Of a stretch of DNA of 64,000 nt, positions 56,535 to 64,000 are shown piece after piece. The stretch spans positions 2,822,424 through 2,886,423 of the forward strand of contig JAHBUP010000001.1 in assembly GCA_019638015.1 (NCBI GenBank), written 5' to 3'. The translations under genes and the position numbers were made by a program. Numbering within the stretch: the stretch's first letter is position 1; every line of letters starts with the position of its first letter. The stretch is from Melioribacteraceae bacterium (GTDB lineage: Bacteria; Bacteroidota; Ignavibacteria; Ignavibacteriales; Melioribacteraceae). The notes below the pieces were generated by a model. That model made no database searches and was not told where the DNA came from. It saw only the letters and a program-made list of their open reading frames with translations.

Positions 56535-57068
56535 ATTTTTTAAAGATTTCATTATATGATCTGCGCAATCTTCAACATTTTCAAAACATTTACATAATCC
56601 GGTTTTTCTTTTTTCACTTTCAATCTGCTTTTCCATAATCGGAACAATTTCATTCCATATTTTACCGTGACATGCAAAAGGTTTTTCTTCAAGCATATTT
56701 TTATTTATGTACTCCCAAACTAAGGCGAGTTCTAAAAGAGTGCCTGTACCTCCCTGCAAAACGATATATCCGTCGCCAATCTCAATAAGCTTATTTAGTC
56801 GTTCGAATAAACTGCTGCATACAATATTTTCAGATAAATACTTGCTGGGTATCGAATTATAGATATTTAGAGTAACCCCAATTGCTCTGCTTCCACTTTC
56901 AATTGCACCCTTCGAAACCGCATCCATAATTCCTTGAAATCCTCCTGAACAAATACCAAATCCATTAGCACCCAAAACTTTACCCAATTTATAGGCAACT
57001 TCATACTCAGCATCTCCCTCTTTAGGGATAGAGCTGCCAAAAACAGTAATATATTTCTCAATTGTCAT
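56520..57068 (-). CDS. LOG-family-like nucleotide-binding protein
   Basis: The 182-residue protein has the LOG/TIGR00725-type Rossmann fold: ITVFGSSIPKEGDAEYEVAY, ICSGGFQGIMDAVSKGA and the signature QGGTGTLLELALVWE. Proper LOG enzymes carry PGGxGTxxE and release cytokinin bases from nucleotides; here the first residue is Gln, as in related proteins of unknown substrate. Its start is one base after the yjbQ stop, and both belong to one operon. Confidence 0.8.
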   Translation of the reverse strand: MTIEKYITVFGSSIPKEGDAEYEVAYKLGKVLGANGFGICSGGFQGIMDAVSKGAIESGSRAIGVTLNIYNSIPSKYLSENIVCSSLFERLNKLIEIGDGYIVLQGGTGTLLELALVWEYINKNMLEEKPFACHGKIWNEIVPIMEKQIESEKRKTGLCKCFENVEDCADHIMKSLKNKKPH

Positions 57069-57069
57069 C

Positions 57070-57489
57070 TTATTTTCCAGTTAATTGCACTATTACATTT
57101 CTATTTCTAGGTCGATGATCAAATTCAATGAAAATAATTTGCTGCCAGGTACCCAATATCGGTCTTGAGGAAGTAAATGGAATTGTGAGCGACGCACCTT
57201 GTAAGGATGCTCTTATGTGAGAATAGCCATTTTCATCCCCCCAAGTTTTATCATGCTCATAGCTTATGTTTGATGGAATTATTTTTTCAAAAAATTGAGG
57301 ATAATCTTTTATCAATCCCGGTTCATATTCTATGGTTGTGATTCCTGCCGTTGAACCGGCAACAAATATCAGTGCGCTCCCCTCTGTAAATCCACTATCC
57401 TTAATAATTGTTGTTACATGATTTGTTATATCGGTGAGATCAGTCTTTCCTTTTGTAGTTAAAGGAAATGTAAATGTTTTTATATCCAT
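57070..57489 (-). CDS. YjbQ (UPF0047) family protein
   Basis: The 139-residue protein matches the widespread YjbQ family: FVAGSTAGITTIEYEPGLI, NGYSHIRASLQGASLTIPF and GTWQQIIFIEFDHRPRNRN. Members are reported to have a weak secondary thiamine-phosphate synthase activity; the physiological role is unclear. It is followed one base later by the LOG-like gene. Confidence 0.9.
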   Translation of the reverse strand: MDIKTFTFPLTTKGKTDLTDITNHVTTIIKDSGFTEGSALIFVAGSTAGITTIEYEPGLIKDYPQFFEKIIPSNISYEHDKTWGDENGYSHIRASLQGASLTIPFTSSRPILGTWQQIIFIEFDHRPRNRNVIVQLTGK

Positions 57490-57550
57490 AAAATATTCTG
57501 GGTTTGAAATACTTTTAAAGCAAATAAATTTGAGGTCAAATTTAAAAGGG

Positions 57551-59806
57551 CTATCTGCCGGAGTTTAGCCACTGATCAATAGTAATTTTCAGGAAATGTA
57601 TATTTATTGGTTTAGCAATATAATCATCCATTCCTGCAGCTAAACATCTTTCCCGATCCTTCATACTGGAATGAGCTGTAACCGCAATTATCGGTATTCT
57701 GGATGCGCTACTTCTCAAATCACGTATTTTTTTAGTTGCGGCAATTCCATCCATATCGGTCATTTCTACATCCATCAAAACCAGGTTATAGTTTTCGGTG
57801 ACCACATGATCAATTGCATCTTGGCCAGTAGATACAGCATCAACGTCATATCCAACTTCTCTTAAAATTTTTAATTCGAGATTTTGAGAAATTGGATTGT
57901 CCTCAACAAGAAGCAGTTTCTTTTTCTTTTTCTGTTCCACTGGTTTTTCAGTCAAATCAATTAGCGATTGAACTGGCTCGTTTTTGTTGCTTACTTGTGA
58001 GTGTTCAATTTCTGTCTCCGCAATCTTTGCGTCCATGTTTAATCTAAGCTTTATATTAAACGTAAACTTTGTGCCAAATCCAACTTTACTTTCAACCGAA
58101 ATTTGACCATGCATTAGTTTAACAAATTCCTTCGCGATAACTAATCCTAAACCGGTTCCCTCTTTGGAACCTTTTTTGGTTTTAACTTGCACATAAGGTT
58201 CAAATAGCAAATTAACTTTTTCACTTGGGATACCGTGACCTGTATCTTGAACCACAAATAGTAAATCAACATGTTCATCTGACCGTGATTGAACATTGAC
58301 AGACAAGGATACTTTTCCAACCTCTGTGAATTTAACGGCGTTACTTAATAGATTAATTACAATCTGACGGATTCTGGTAGAATCGCCAAAAAGTTTTACA
58401 GGAATGGTTGGATCAATGAAAACCTCATAGGCAAGACCTTTATTTTTTGCCGGCTGGGTAATTATAGAATTGACCTTTTTTAATTCATTTTCAAGATTGA
58501 ACTCATAAATATCCAGGTCCATTTTTCCAGCTTCAATCTTAGATATATCCAAAATTCCATTTATTATATCTAATAATGATTCTGCCGAGGTTCGAGCATC
58601 CTTAGCGAAACCTTTTAATTCCTCTTTACTTTCAAATAGATCATTTTCTATTAATGTTAAAAATCCCATCACGGAATTCATTGGCGTACGGACTTCATGG
58701 CTCATGCTTGCTAAAAATTTGGATTTGAAGCTGCTTTCCTGCTGAGCTTTTTTAGCAACAGTGTCCGCCTTTAGTTTTTCGAGACGAAGAGCATCAAGAG
58801 CTTTTTGTTTATCCTGTTCTGCCAGTACTTGTTGAGTTATATCCTGCAGACTTCCTTCCAAAAAAGAATTTGCAAAATCATCTTCATCGCTCAATCTCAC
58901 ATTCATTCGCACAGTTATTTCGGAACCATCCTTTTTAGTAATTGGAACCCTATAGTTTCTAACCTTGCCCTGCTTTTCAAGAAGTTTTTCAAGCAGTTCC
59001 CAATCGCTTTTTCTCTTAAAAATATCGCTGGCAAAGTTTATTTTTTTAATCTCTTCTTCGGTTGAAAAACCAAGCATTTTTAAAAAAGCGGGGTTTGCTG
59101 TAACAAATTTCCCATCCTTAGCAAATTGAAAAATTCCTTCAGCCGAGTTTTCAAACAAATTTCTGAATTTTTTTTCGGAGAGCGATACCTCAAAGTTTTT
59201 AAATGCTGCATCCTGCCTTAATTTATAATTTATATAACTTGCCACAATTGCCATCAGACTTATAATTATAACGAGGATTACAGATTCGACAATATTGGGA
59301 AGTAGATATACACTCTTAGTATTCATTACAATTGAAACCCCGAAGACGAGATTGTAATAAATAGCTACAAAAATTTGATTACTCACTTCCCAGCTCAGGA
59401 ATAAAGAAGCAGTAAATAGTATAAGACTTATCAATTGTGAATTAAATACCAGTGTATTTGGAATGAGATAAATCATCACACCGAAAGAGCAAATTATTGA
59501 AAGTAAAAGCAGGTGGACTAAAAAAACCGGATGTTTTTTGCCCAGTTTTGTATTTGCTACAACTAAAAGTATAAACGCTATAGAAACAGCTGATAGGCGG
59601 GATATATATATTAGATGTACTTTAGTAGTGAGTTGACTAAAATAACGAACCTCAAAAACCAGTGCTAAAATACCTGCAAAAGTAGTGAACCAGGCTAGAG
59701 CGGTAAATGGCTCAATCAAGAGTTTATTAGCTTCCTCTTTAAAAAAATCATGTTTTTTTTGCTCGGAAGTGGTGCTATTTCTTGAGTGTGATTCCGTTTT
59801 ACTCAC
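57551..59806 (-). CDS. Membrane hybrid histidine kinase (7TM-like, PAS, HisKA, receiver)
   Basis: The 751-residue kinase has about six N-terminal membrane segments (about 35-200), a PAS domain (about 215-330), a coil, HisKA with MSHEVRTP (phospho-acceptor His370), an ATPase domain (GTGLGLVIA) and a C-terminal receiver (phospho-acceptor Asp679 in LVLMDVEMTDMDG). This is the only receiver domain in the window. It starts 61 bases upstream of yjbQ, which may be co-transcribed. The ligand is not evident. Confidence 0.93.
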   Translation of the reverse strand: MSKTESHSRNSTTSEQKKHDFFKEEANKLLIEPFTALAWFTTFAGILALVFEVRYFSQLTTKVHLIYISRLSAVSIAFILLVVANTKLGKKHPVFLVHLLLLSIICSFGVMIYLIPNTLVFNSQLISLILFTASLFLSWEVSNQIFVAIYYNLVFGVSIVMNTKSVYLLPNIVESVILVIIISLMAIVASYINYKLRQDAAFKNFEVSLSEKKFRNLFENSAEGIFQFAKDGKFVTANPAFLKMLGFSTEEEIKKINFASDIFKRKSDWELLEKLLEKQGKVRNYRVPITKKDGSEITVRMNVRLSDEDDFANSFLEGSLQDITQQVLAEQDKQKALDALRLEKLKADTVAKKAQQESSFKSKFLASMSHEVRTPMNSVMGFLTLIENDLFESKEELKGFAKDARTSAESLLDIINGILDISKIEAGKMDLDIYEFNLENELKKVNSIITQPAKNKGLAYEVFIDPTIPVKLFGDSTRIRQIVINLLSNAVKFTEVGKVSLSVNVQSRSDEHVDLLFVVQDTGHGIPSEKVNLLFEPYVQVKTKKGSKEGTGLGLVIAKEFVKLMHGQISVESKVGFGTKFTFNIKLRLNMDAKIAETEIEHSQVSNKNEPVQSLIDLTEKPVEQKKKKKLLLVEDNPISQNLELKILREVGYDVDAVSTGQDAIDHVVTENYNLVLMDVEMTDMDGIAATKKIRDLRSSASRIPIIAVTAHSSMKDRERCLAAGMDDYIAKPINIHFLKITIDQWLNSGR

Positions 59807-59938
59807 AATGTTAATTCCACCGTAAAATTAATTCTTATGATAATATTCTAAAATATCGCTATTTTTCGAAAAATTTCAGAGCTTAGATAAAGAAATTTGT
59901 GTAAATAATCAATTAAATGAAATTTGGATGAAGGAAAT

Positions 59939-60529
59939 ATGATTGAGTTTTTAGAAAGTATTGATATTTCAATTTTTTATTTTATAAATAATACATTATC
60001 GAATAAGTTCTTCGACAAGTTATTTCCCTTTCTCACAGAGGTTAAACATTGGTACCTTGTTTATCTTATTGCCTGGTTACTTGCAATAATAAAAGGTAAT
60101 AGATTAGTGCGAATATCCGCAATAGTAGTAATTATTGTTATTACAGCGGCAGATCAATTCAGCAGTTTCTTTCTAAAAAATTTATTTGAGAGGGTAAGAC
60201 CCTGCAATGTGCTATCCGGAGTAAATGTTTTAACAAACTGCACCGGTTCATTTTCATTTCCCTCTTCCCACGCGGTCAATAATTTTGCGGTAGCCGTTTT
60301 TTTTACATATCTATTCCCAAAACAAAAATGGTACTTTCTCACGATTGCAATATTGATGGCGTTTTCGAGACCATACGTAGGCGTTCATTATCCTTCCGAC
60401 GTGGTAGGAGGAGCTATTATCGGCGGGGTAATTGGATATATATTTGCACTTTTAACAAAATGGGTTGATTCTCTTTTCGGTAAAAGAACTAAATTAACAG
60501 ACAAATATGAAAGGATAGAGTTCAAATAA
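59939..60529 (+). CDS. PAP2-type membrane phosphatase
   Basis: The 196-residue protein has five to six membrane segments and all three PAP2 signature motifs: KNLFERVRPC, PSSHAVNNF and SRPYVGVHYPSDVVGG. It belongs to the group that dephosphorylates lipid carriers such as undecaprenyl pyrophosphate or phosphatidic acid. The frame begins at TTG 59924; the ATG at 59939 follows AAGGA and is preferred. The AMP nucleosidase gene starts one base after its stop. Confidence 0.9.
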   Translation: MIEFLESIDISIFYFINNTLSNKFFDKLFPFLTEVKHWYLVYLIAWLLAIIKGNRLVRISAIVVIIVITAADQFSSFFLKNLFERVRPCNVLSGVNVLTNCTGSFSFPSSHAVNNFAVAVFFTYLFPKQKWYFLTIAILMAFSRPYVGVHYPSDVVGGAIIGGVIGYIFALLTKWVDSLFGKRTKLTDKYERIEFK

Positions 60530-60530
60530 A

Positions 60531-61304
60531 ATGAAAACAAAACTTGAAATTGCTAAAAATTGGCTTCCCCGATATACTGGGACCGAAATTGATGATTTCG
60601 GTGATTATATGTTAATTACCAACTTTCAAAATTATGTTGAAAAATTTGCCGACATTTTTAATTGTGACGTGAATGGCGAAGGAAGACCAATGAAAACGGC
60701 AACAAATAGTAAAGGTCTTTCAATAATAAATTATGGAATGGGCTCCGCAAACGCTGCTACAGTAATGGATTTATTAGTTGCAAGGAAACCTAAAGCAGTA
60801 TTGTTTCTTGGTAAATGCGGCGGATTAAAAAGATCAACAGAATTAGGCCATTTCATACTTCCGATTGCCGCTATCAGAGGTGAAGGAACCAGTAATGATT
60901 ATCTCCCGGCAGAGGTTCCGGCACTGCCTTCATTCAAACTTCATAAATTTATTTCAAATAAAATTATTCACAAGAAGTTGGAATATAGAACCGGGGTAAT
61001 TTATACTACAAATAGAAGAGTTTGGGAGTGGGACAAAAATTTTAAAAATTATTTACGCAGGATTGGGGCAATAGGAATAGATATGGAAACAGCTACTATT
61101 TTTATTGTTGGTTATGCAAATCAAATTGCGAGAGGAGCTCTCCTACTTGTTTCTGATTTACCGATGTTTCCTGATGGAATCAAAACAGAAGAATCGGATA
61201 AGGCAGTTACAAGGAGATTTGTAGATATGCACTTAAATATTGGTATTGAGGCAATGACCGATTTAGAAAGTAAAGGAGAAAAGATAAAACATTTTACTTT
61301 TTAA
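60531..61304 (+). CDS. amn: AMP nucleosidase (short, Bacteroidota-type)
   Basis: The 257-residue protein fits the phosphorylase/nucleosidase fold of AMP nucleosidase, which splits AMP into adenine and ribose 5-phosphate. Motifs are INYGMGSANAATVMDL, FLGKCGGLK and the base/ribose-binding GIDMETATIF, with LLVSDLPMFPDGIKT. It is the short form found in Bacteroidota. It overlaps the convergent EamA gene end by four bases. Confidence 0.88.
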   Translation: MKTKLEIAKNWLPRYTGTEIDDFGDYMLITNFQNYVEKFADIFNCDVNGEGRPMKTATNSKGLSIINYGMGSANAATVMDLLVARKPKAVLFLGKCGGLKRSTELGHFILPIAAIRGEGTSNDYLPAEVPALPSFKLHKFISNKIIHKKLEYRTGVIYTTNRRVWEWDKNFKNYLRRIGAIGIDMETATIFIVGYANQIARGALLLVSDLPMFPDGIKTEESDKAVTRRFVDMHLNIGIEAMTDLESKGEKIKHFTF

Positions 61305-62206
61305 TTTTTTTGGGGAGTGTAATTCTCGCTTCCCTTCTTAACTAAAAGAACTCCGGCAAATATTACTATAGCCGCAACAATAACTGATGTGGTTATTTGT
61401 TCATCTAAAATTAGCCAGCCTAAAAAGAGAGCTATCACAGGATTTACATAAGCATAAGTTGATACTAGAGATACCGGTAAATGGTTTAACGCATAAATAT
61501 AAGAGCCATAACCAATCCACGAACCAACAGCAACTAAATAGAAAAATGCAATTAGTCCTTCACTCGAAAATTGTATTGCTTTTATTTCACCTATTGAAAT
61601 TCCAAACAAAGTCATTACTATTCCAGCAATAGACATTTGAACAGCAGCCCCCATTAATGGGGCAATCGAAACTTTCTTGTATTTAGAATAAATTGTACCG
61701 CCCGCCCAACCAATAACAGCTAAAAGGATTGAAACTACTCCCAAAATATTTTCTGGTTTGAATAGTTCCTTAAAATCGCTTCCAAAAATTAAAATCACAC
61801 CAATTAAGCCAACAACAATTCCCAACATTACGATTAAATTGGGTTTGCTTTTTCCGGGAAGAAGTGATTCAATGCCAACCATCCAAAATGGAGTGGTAGT
61901 AATCAATAATGCGGCGAGTCCGCTTGATATGTATTGTTCGGCAAATACTACAAAACCATTGCCTACACCGAGCATTAATATTCCAGAAATTGAGAGATGA
62001 ATAATATCATTTGGAGTAGGAAGTTTATACTTTCTAAAAGCTAAAAATAAAAACATAATTGGACCAGCAATAAACCAGCGGAGCCCTGCAAATAATACAG
62101 GGGGCAAATCTTCAACACCAATTCTTATTGCCAGATAAGTAGTTCCCCAAACAATATAAATAGAAAAAAGAGAGAGATAAGCACTTGATTTATCTTTATT
62201 CATCAC
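61301..62206 (-). CDS. EamA-family (DMT) transporter
   Basis: The 301-residue protein has ten membrane segments in two EamA repeats. Family features include YIVWGTTYLAIRI at the start, GLRWFIAGP, and in the second repeat STYAYVNPVIALFLGWLILDEQ. It is likely an exporter of small metabolites or amino acids (RhaT/YdcZ-type). Substrate unknown. It is divergent from the MscS gene. Confidence 0.9.
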   Translation of the reverse strand: MMNKDKSSAYLSLFSIYIVWGTTYLAIRIGVEDLPPVLFAGLRWFIAGPIMFLFLAFRKYKLPTPNDIIHLSISGILMLGVGNGFVVFAEQYISSGLAALLITTTPFWMVGIESLLPGKSKPNLIVMLGIVVGLIGVILIFGSDFKELFKPENILGVVSILLAVIGWAGGTIYSKYKKVSIAPLMGAAVQMSIAGIVMTLFGISIGEIKAIQFSSEGLIAFFYLVAVGSWIGYGSYIYALNHLPVSLVSTYAYVNPVIALFLGWLILDEQITTSVIVAAIVIFAGVLLVKKGSENYTPQKN

Positions 62207-62320
62207 ATTTGAAAAATTTAGGGGCTAAAGTTACTTAATTTGTTTCAATAAATAATTATTTAAAAAACATTATTTTCAATTTCATTTCACTGAAATATAT
62301 TAGAAACAAGAAGGCTTAGG

Positions 62321-63544
62321 ATGATTGAGCAATTAAAAAATATTATTAACGATAACAAGTTTTTTAATAATGAACTAAAGTATGTTGCAATTATCTTACT
62401 AGCATTTTTAGCTTATTTATTATTTCGTAGAGTTTTAATTCCATTACTAAAAAAAGTAGCAAAAAAAACCACAACCGCATTCGATGATATTCTATTTCAA
62501 AAAAAAGTACTCCACCGATTTTCTTTGTTAGCTCCAATTATAGTACTCAAGAGTTTCACATATCTGCTCCCCTTGCTTAAACCTTTTCTCGATACACTCT
62601 TTTCGATTTCATTATCCCTTGTAATAACATTTACAATTGGAGCTATACTCGGTACAGTTTCCGAATATCTTCAGCAGTTAGAAAAATTTAAAGAACGTCC
62701 TATAAAAGCATATATTCAAATAGTTATCATAATTGTTTATTCTGTTGGCTTTGTTTATACTTTTGGGTTAGCTATTGGGAGTTCACCAATGCAGATAATT
62801 ACCGGCTTGGGAGTTTTTACTGCGGTAATTGCTTTACTTTTTAAAGACCCGATTCTTTCATTTGTTGCTAGCATACAAATTACCTCGTACGATTTAATAA
62901 AAGTTGGCGATTGGATTGAAGTTCCAAAATATAATGCAGATGGCGATGTCATCGATGTTTCATTGAGTGTTGTTAAAATTCAAAATTTTGACAAAACCAT
63001 AACATCAATCCCAACATATAAATTAATAGAAGATTCCTTTAAGAATTGGCGGGGGATGAAAATTGCCGGTGCTCGGCGAATTAAAAGATCAGTTTTTATT
63101 GATCAGGCGACAATTAAGTTTTGTGATGATGAGATGATCGATAAGTTTGAAAAGATAAAACTCATTTCAGAATACATAAAAATTAAAAAAGCTGAATTGG
63201 CTGATTACAATAAAAATATTGAACAATCAGCAGAACTTGTTATAAACCAAAGAAGATTAACAAATATTGGTACATTCCGCGCATATCTGATGGAATACTT
63301 AAAACAAAGAAATGATTTGAGAAAAGATTTTACTTTTATTGTGCGTCAACTTGAGCCGGGACCTGAAGGTCTTCCAATTGAATTATATATTTTTGTTGAC
63401 ACCACAGAATGGGCAGTATATGAGAATATTCAATCCGATATTTTTGATCAAATACTAGCTGTAGTATCTCAATTTGATCTTGGAATATACCAGCGACCAT
63501 CGGGCAAAGATTTTTCATCAATTTTAACGAAAGAAAAAATATGA
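62321..63544 (+). CDS. MscS-family mechanosensitive channel
   Basis: The 407-residue protein has three to four N-terminal membrane segments, the pore-lining TM3 and beta-domain (GLGVFTAVIALLFKDPILSFVASIQI, then VGDWIEVPKYNADGDVIDV) and a soluble C-terminus. It is somewhat longer than E. coli MscS, with about 130 additional residues at the C-terminus. It probably relieves osmotic downshock. The next gene overlaps by four bases. Confidence 0.9.
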   Translation: MIEQLKNIINDNKFFNNELKYVAIILLAFLAYLLFRRVLIPLLKKVAKKTTTAFDDILFQKKVLHRFSLLAPIIVLKSFTYLLPLLKPFLDTLFSISLSLVITFTIGAILGTVSEYLQQLEKFKERPIKAYIQIVIIIVYSVGFVYTFGLAIGSSPMQIITGLGVFTAVIALLFKDPILSFVASIQITSYDLIKVGDWIEVPKYNADGDVIDVSLSVVKIQNFDKTITSIPTYKLIEDSFKNWRGMKIAGARRIKRSVFIDQATIKFCDDEMIDKFEKIKLISEYIKIKKAELADYNKNIEQSAELVINQRRLTNIGTFRAYLMEYLKQRNDLRKDFTFIVRQLEPGPEGLPIELYIFVDTTEWAVYENIQSDIFDQILAVVSQFDLGIYQRPSGKDFSSILTKEKI

Positions 63545-64000
63545 AAGCAACCGCAGCAGAAGCAATTGCATATGCTCTACTCGACCTGGGGGTTGAGATA
63601 GTAACCCACGTTCCTGGATATGGAGGGAGTGAGACTTTTCAAGCTTACAATACTTTATCACAAAAAAGATTGCCCCATTCCTACCATGAGGAACCGGCTT
63701 TTACAATTGCTCATGCGGCAAGTATGCTAGGGAAAAGATCGACAGTGTTAATGAAAGTTCATGGATTGACGAAGGCGGCAAATAGTGTTACAGACTCACT
63801 CTATACTGAAATCAATTCCGGTTTCGTGACTCTTCTCTTTGAAGATAAAAGTGGCCGGCATTCAGATAATATTATGGAGGCATCCCCAATATTAGCCGGT
63901 ATTTCAATGCCCTTTAAAATTGCTAAGACTGAAAATTTATATGAAGATGTAATTGATTCTTTTTTGGAATCCGAGATGAAGAAATTGCCGGTGGCGTTAA
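63541..64000 (+). CDS. Thiamine-diphosphate-dependent enzyme, N-terminal part (cut by window edge)
   Basis: From the ATG at 63541 the frame stays open to the window edge. It reads MKATAAEAIAYALLDLGVEI, then HVPGYGGSETFQAYNTL, SYHEEPAFTIAHAASMLGKR and TVLMKVHGLTKAANSVTDSL. This is the pyrimidine-binding N-terminal domain of ThDP enzymes, with the conserved Glu of HEEPA as the likely cofactor-activating residue. Candidate families are indolepyruvate/2-oxoacid oxidoreductases or decarboxylases of the phosphonopyruvate/sulfopyruvate type. The four-base overlap with mscS implies co-translation. Confidence 0.75.
   Translation, partial: MKATAAEAIAYALLDLGVEIVTHVPGYGGSETFQAYNTLSQKRLPHSYHEEPAFTIAHAASMLGKRSTVLMKVHGLTKAANSVTDSLYTEINSGFVTLLFEDKSGRHSDNIMEASPILAGISMPFKIAKTENLYEDVIDSFLESEMKKLPVAL

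Overview
The window looks like a chromosomal segment of a low-GC, Gram-negative member of the Bacteroidota/Ignavibacteria/Chlorobi group. The evidence is gene content: a DUF2723 membrane protein, a CBM9/DUF5916 outer-membrane protein, a short AMP nucleosidase, exported beta-barrel proteins and an LPS heptose epimerase. Shine-Dalgarno-like purine runs precede many starts and were used to correct start codons. The assignment is inference; no rRNA or marker phylogeny is available here. I see no CRISPR array, insertion sequence or prophage.

Region 1 (1-22.4 kb) is a signalling island. It holds a STAS-like protein, five soluble multi-PAS histidine kinases, a CheB-CheR-PAS fusion and a PAS-PAS-HTH regulator, interrupted only by a YdjC-type deacetylase. 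No response-regulator receiver is encoded in it. Two kinases (5612 and 10434) start with a PocR-type sensory domain and are paralogues. Their duplication also carried the upstream regulatory DNA and a RadC relic, and their PAS domains have been shuffled. On the minus strand CheB-CheR-PAS and two kinases form one tight operon.

Region 2 (22.4-26.6 kb) holds an initiator tRNA-Met with a strong terminator, a rearranged tRNA-like relic beside it, and small exported proteins: a beta-barrel, a HEAT-like protein, a DsrE-like protein and two lipoproteins.

Region 3 (26.6-56.5 kb) is mostly housekeeping and envelope functions. It includes yihY/brkB, purL, glycosyltransferases of families 2 and 9, the DUF2723 protein, the DUF5916 protein, a membrane-anchored SpoIIE-type phosphatase, and a DUF362 plus NapH-like polyferredoxin pair. 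It continues with DUF1028, an FKBP, YhcH, a CocE-type hydrolase, metH, hldD, a four-helix-bundle protein, a Nudix hydrolase, an alpha/beta hydrolase, a CHASE2 protein without output domain, and a helical lipoprotein.

Region 4 (56.5-64 kb) holds a LOG-like protein, YjbQ, a membrane hybrid histidine kinase with a receiver (the only receiver in the window), a PAP2 phosphatase plus AMP nucleosidase pair, an EamA transporter, an MscS channel, and the start of a thiamine-diphosphate enzyme cut by the window edge.

The points most worth a second look are the PocR-kinase duplication and its shared operator-like inverted repeat, the chimeric PAS junction in the second paralogue, the receiver-less CheB-CheR/kinase operon, and the tRNA relic with a 30-nt palindromic insert.
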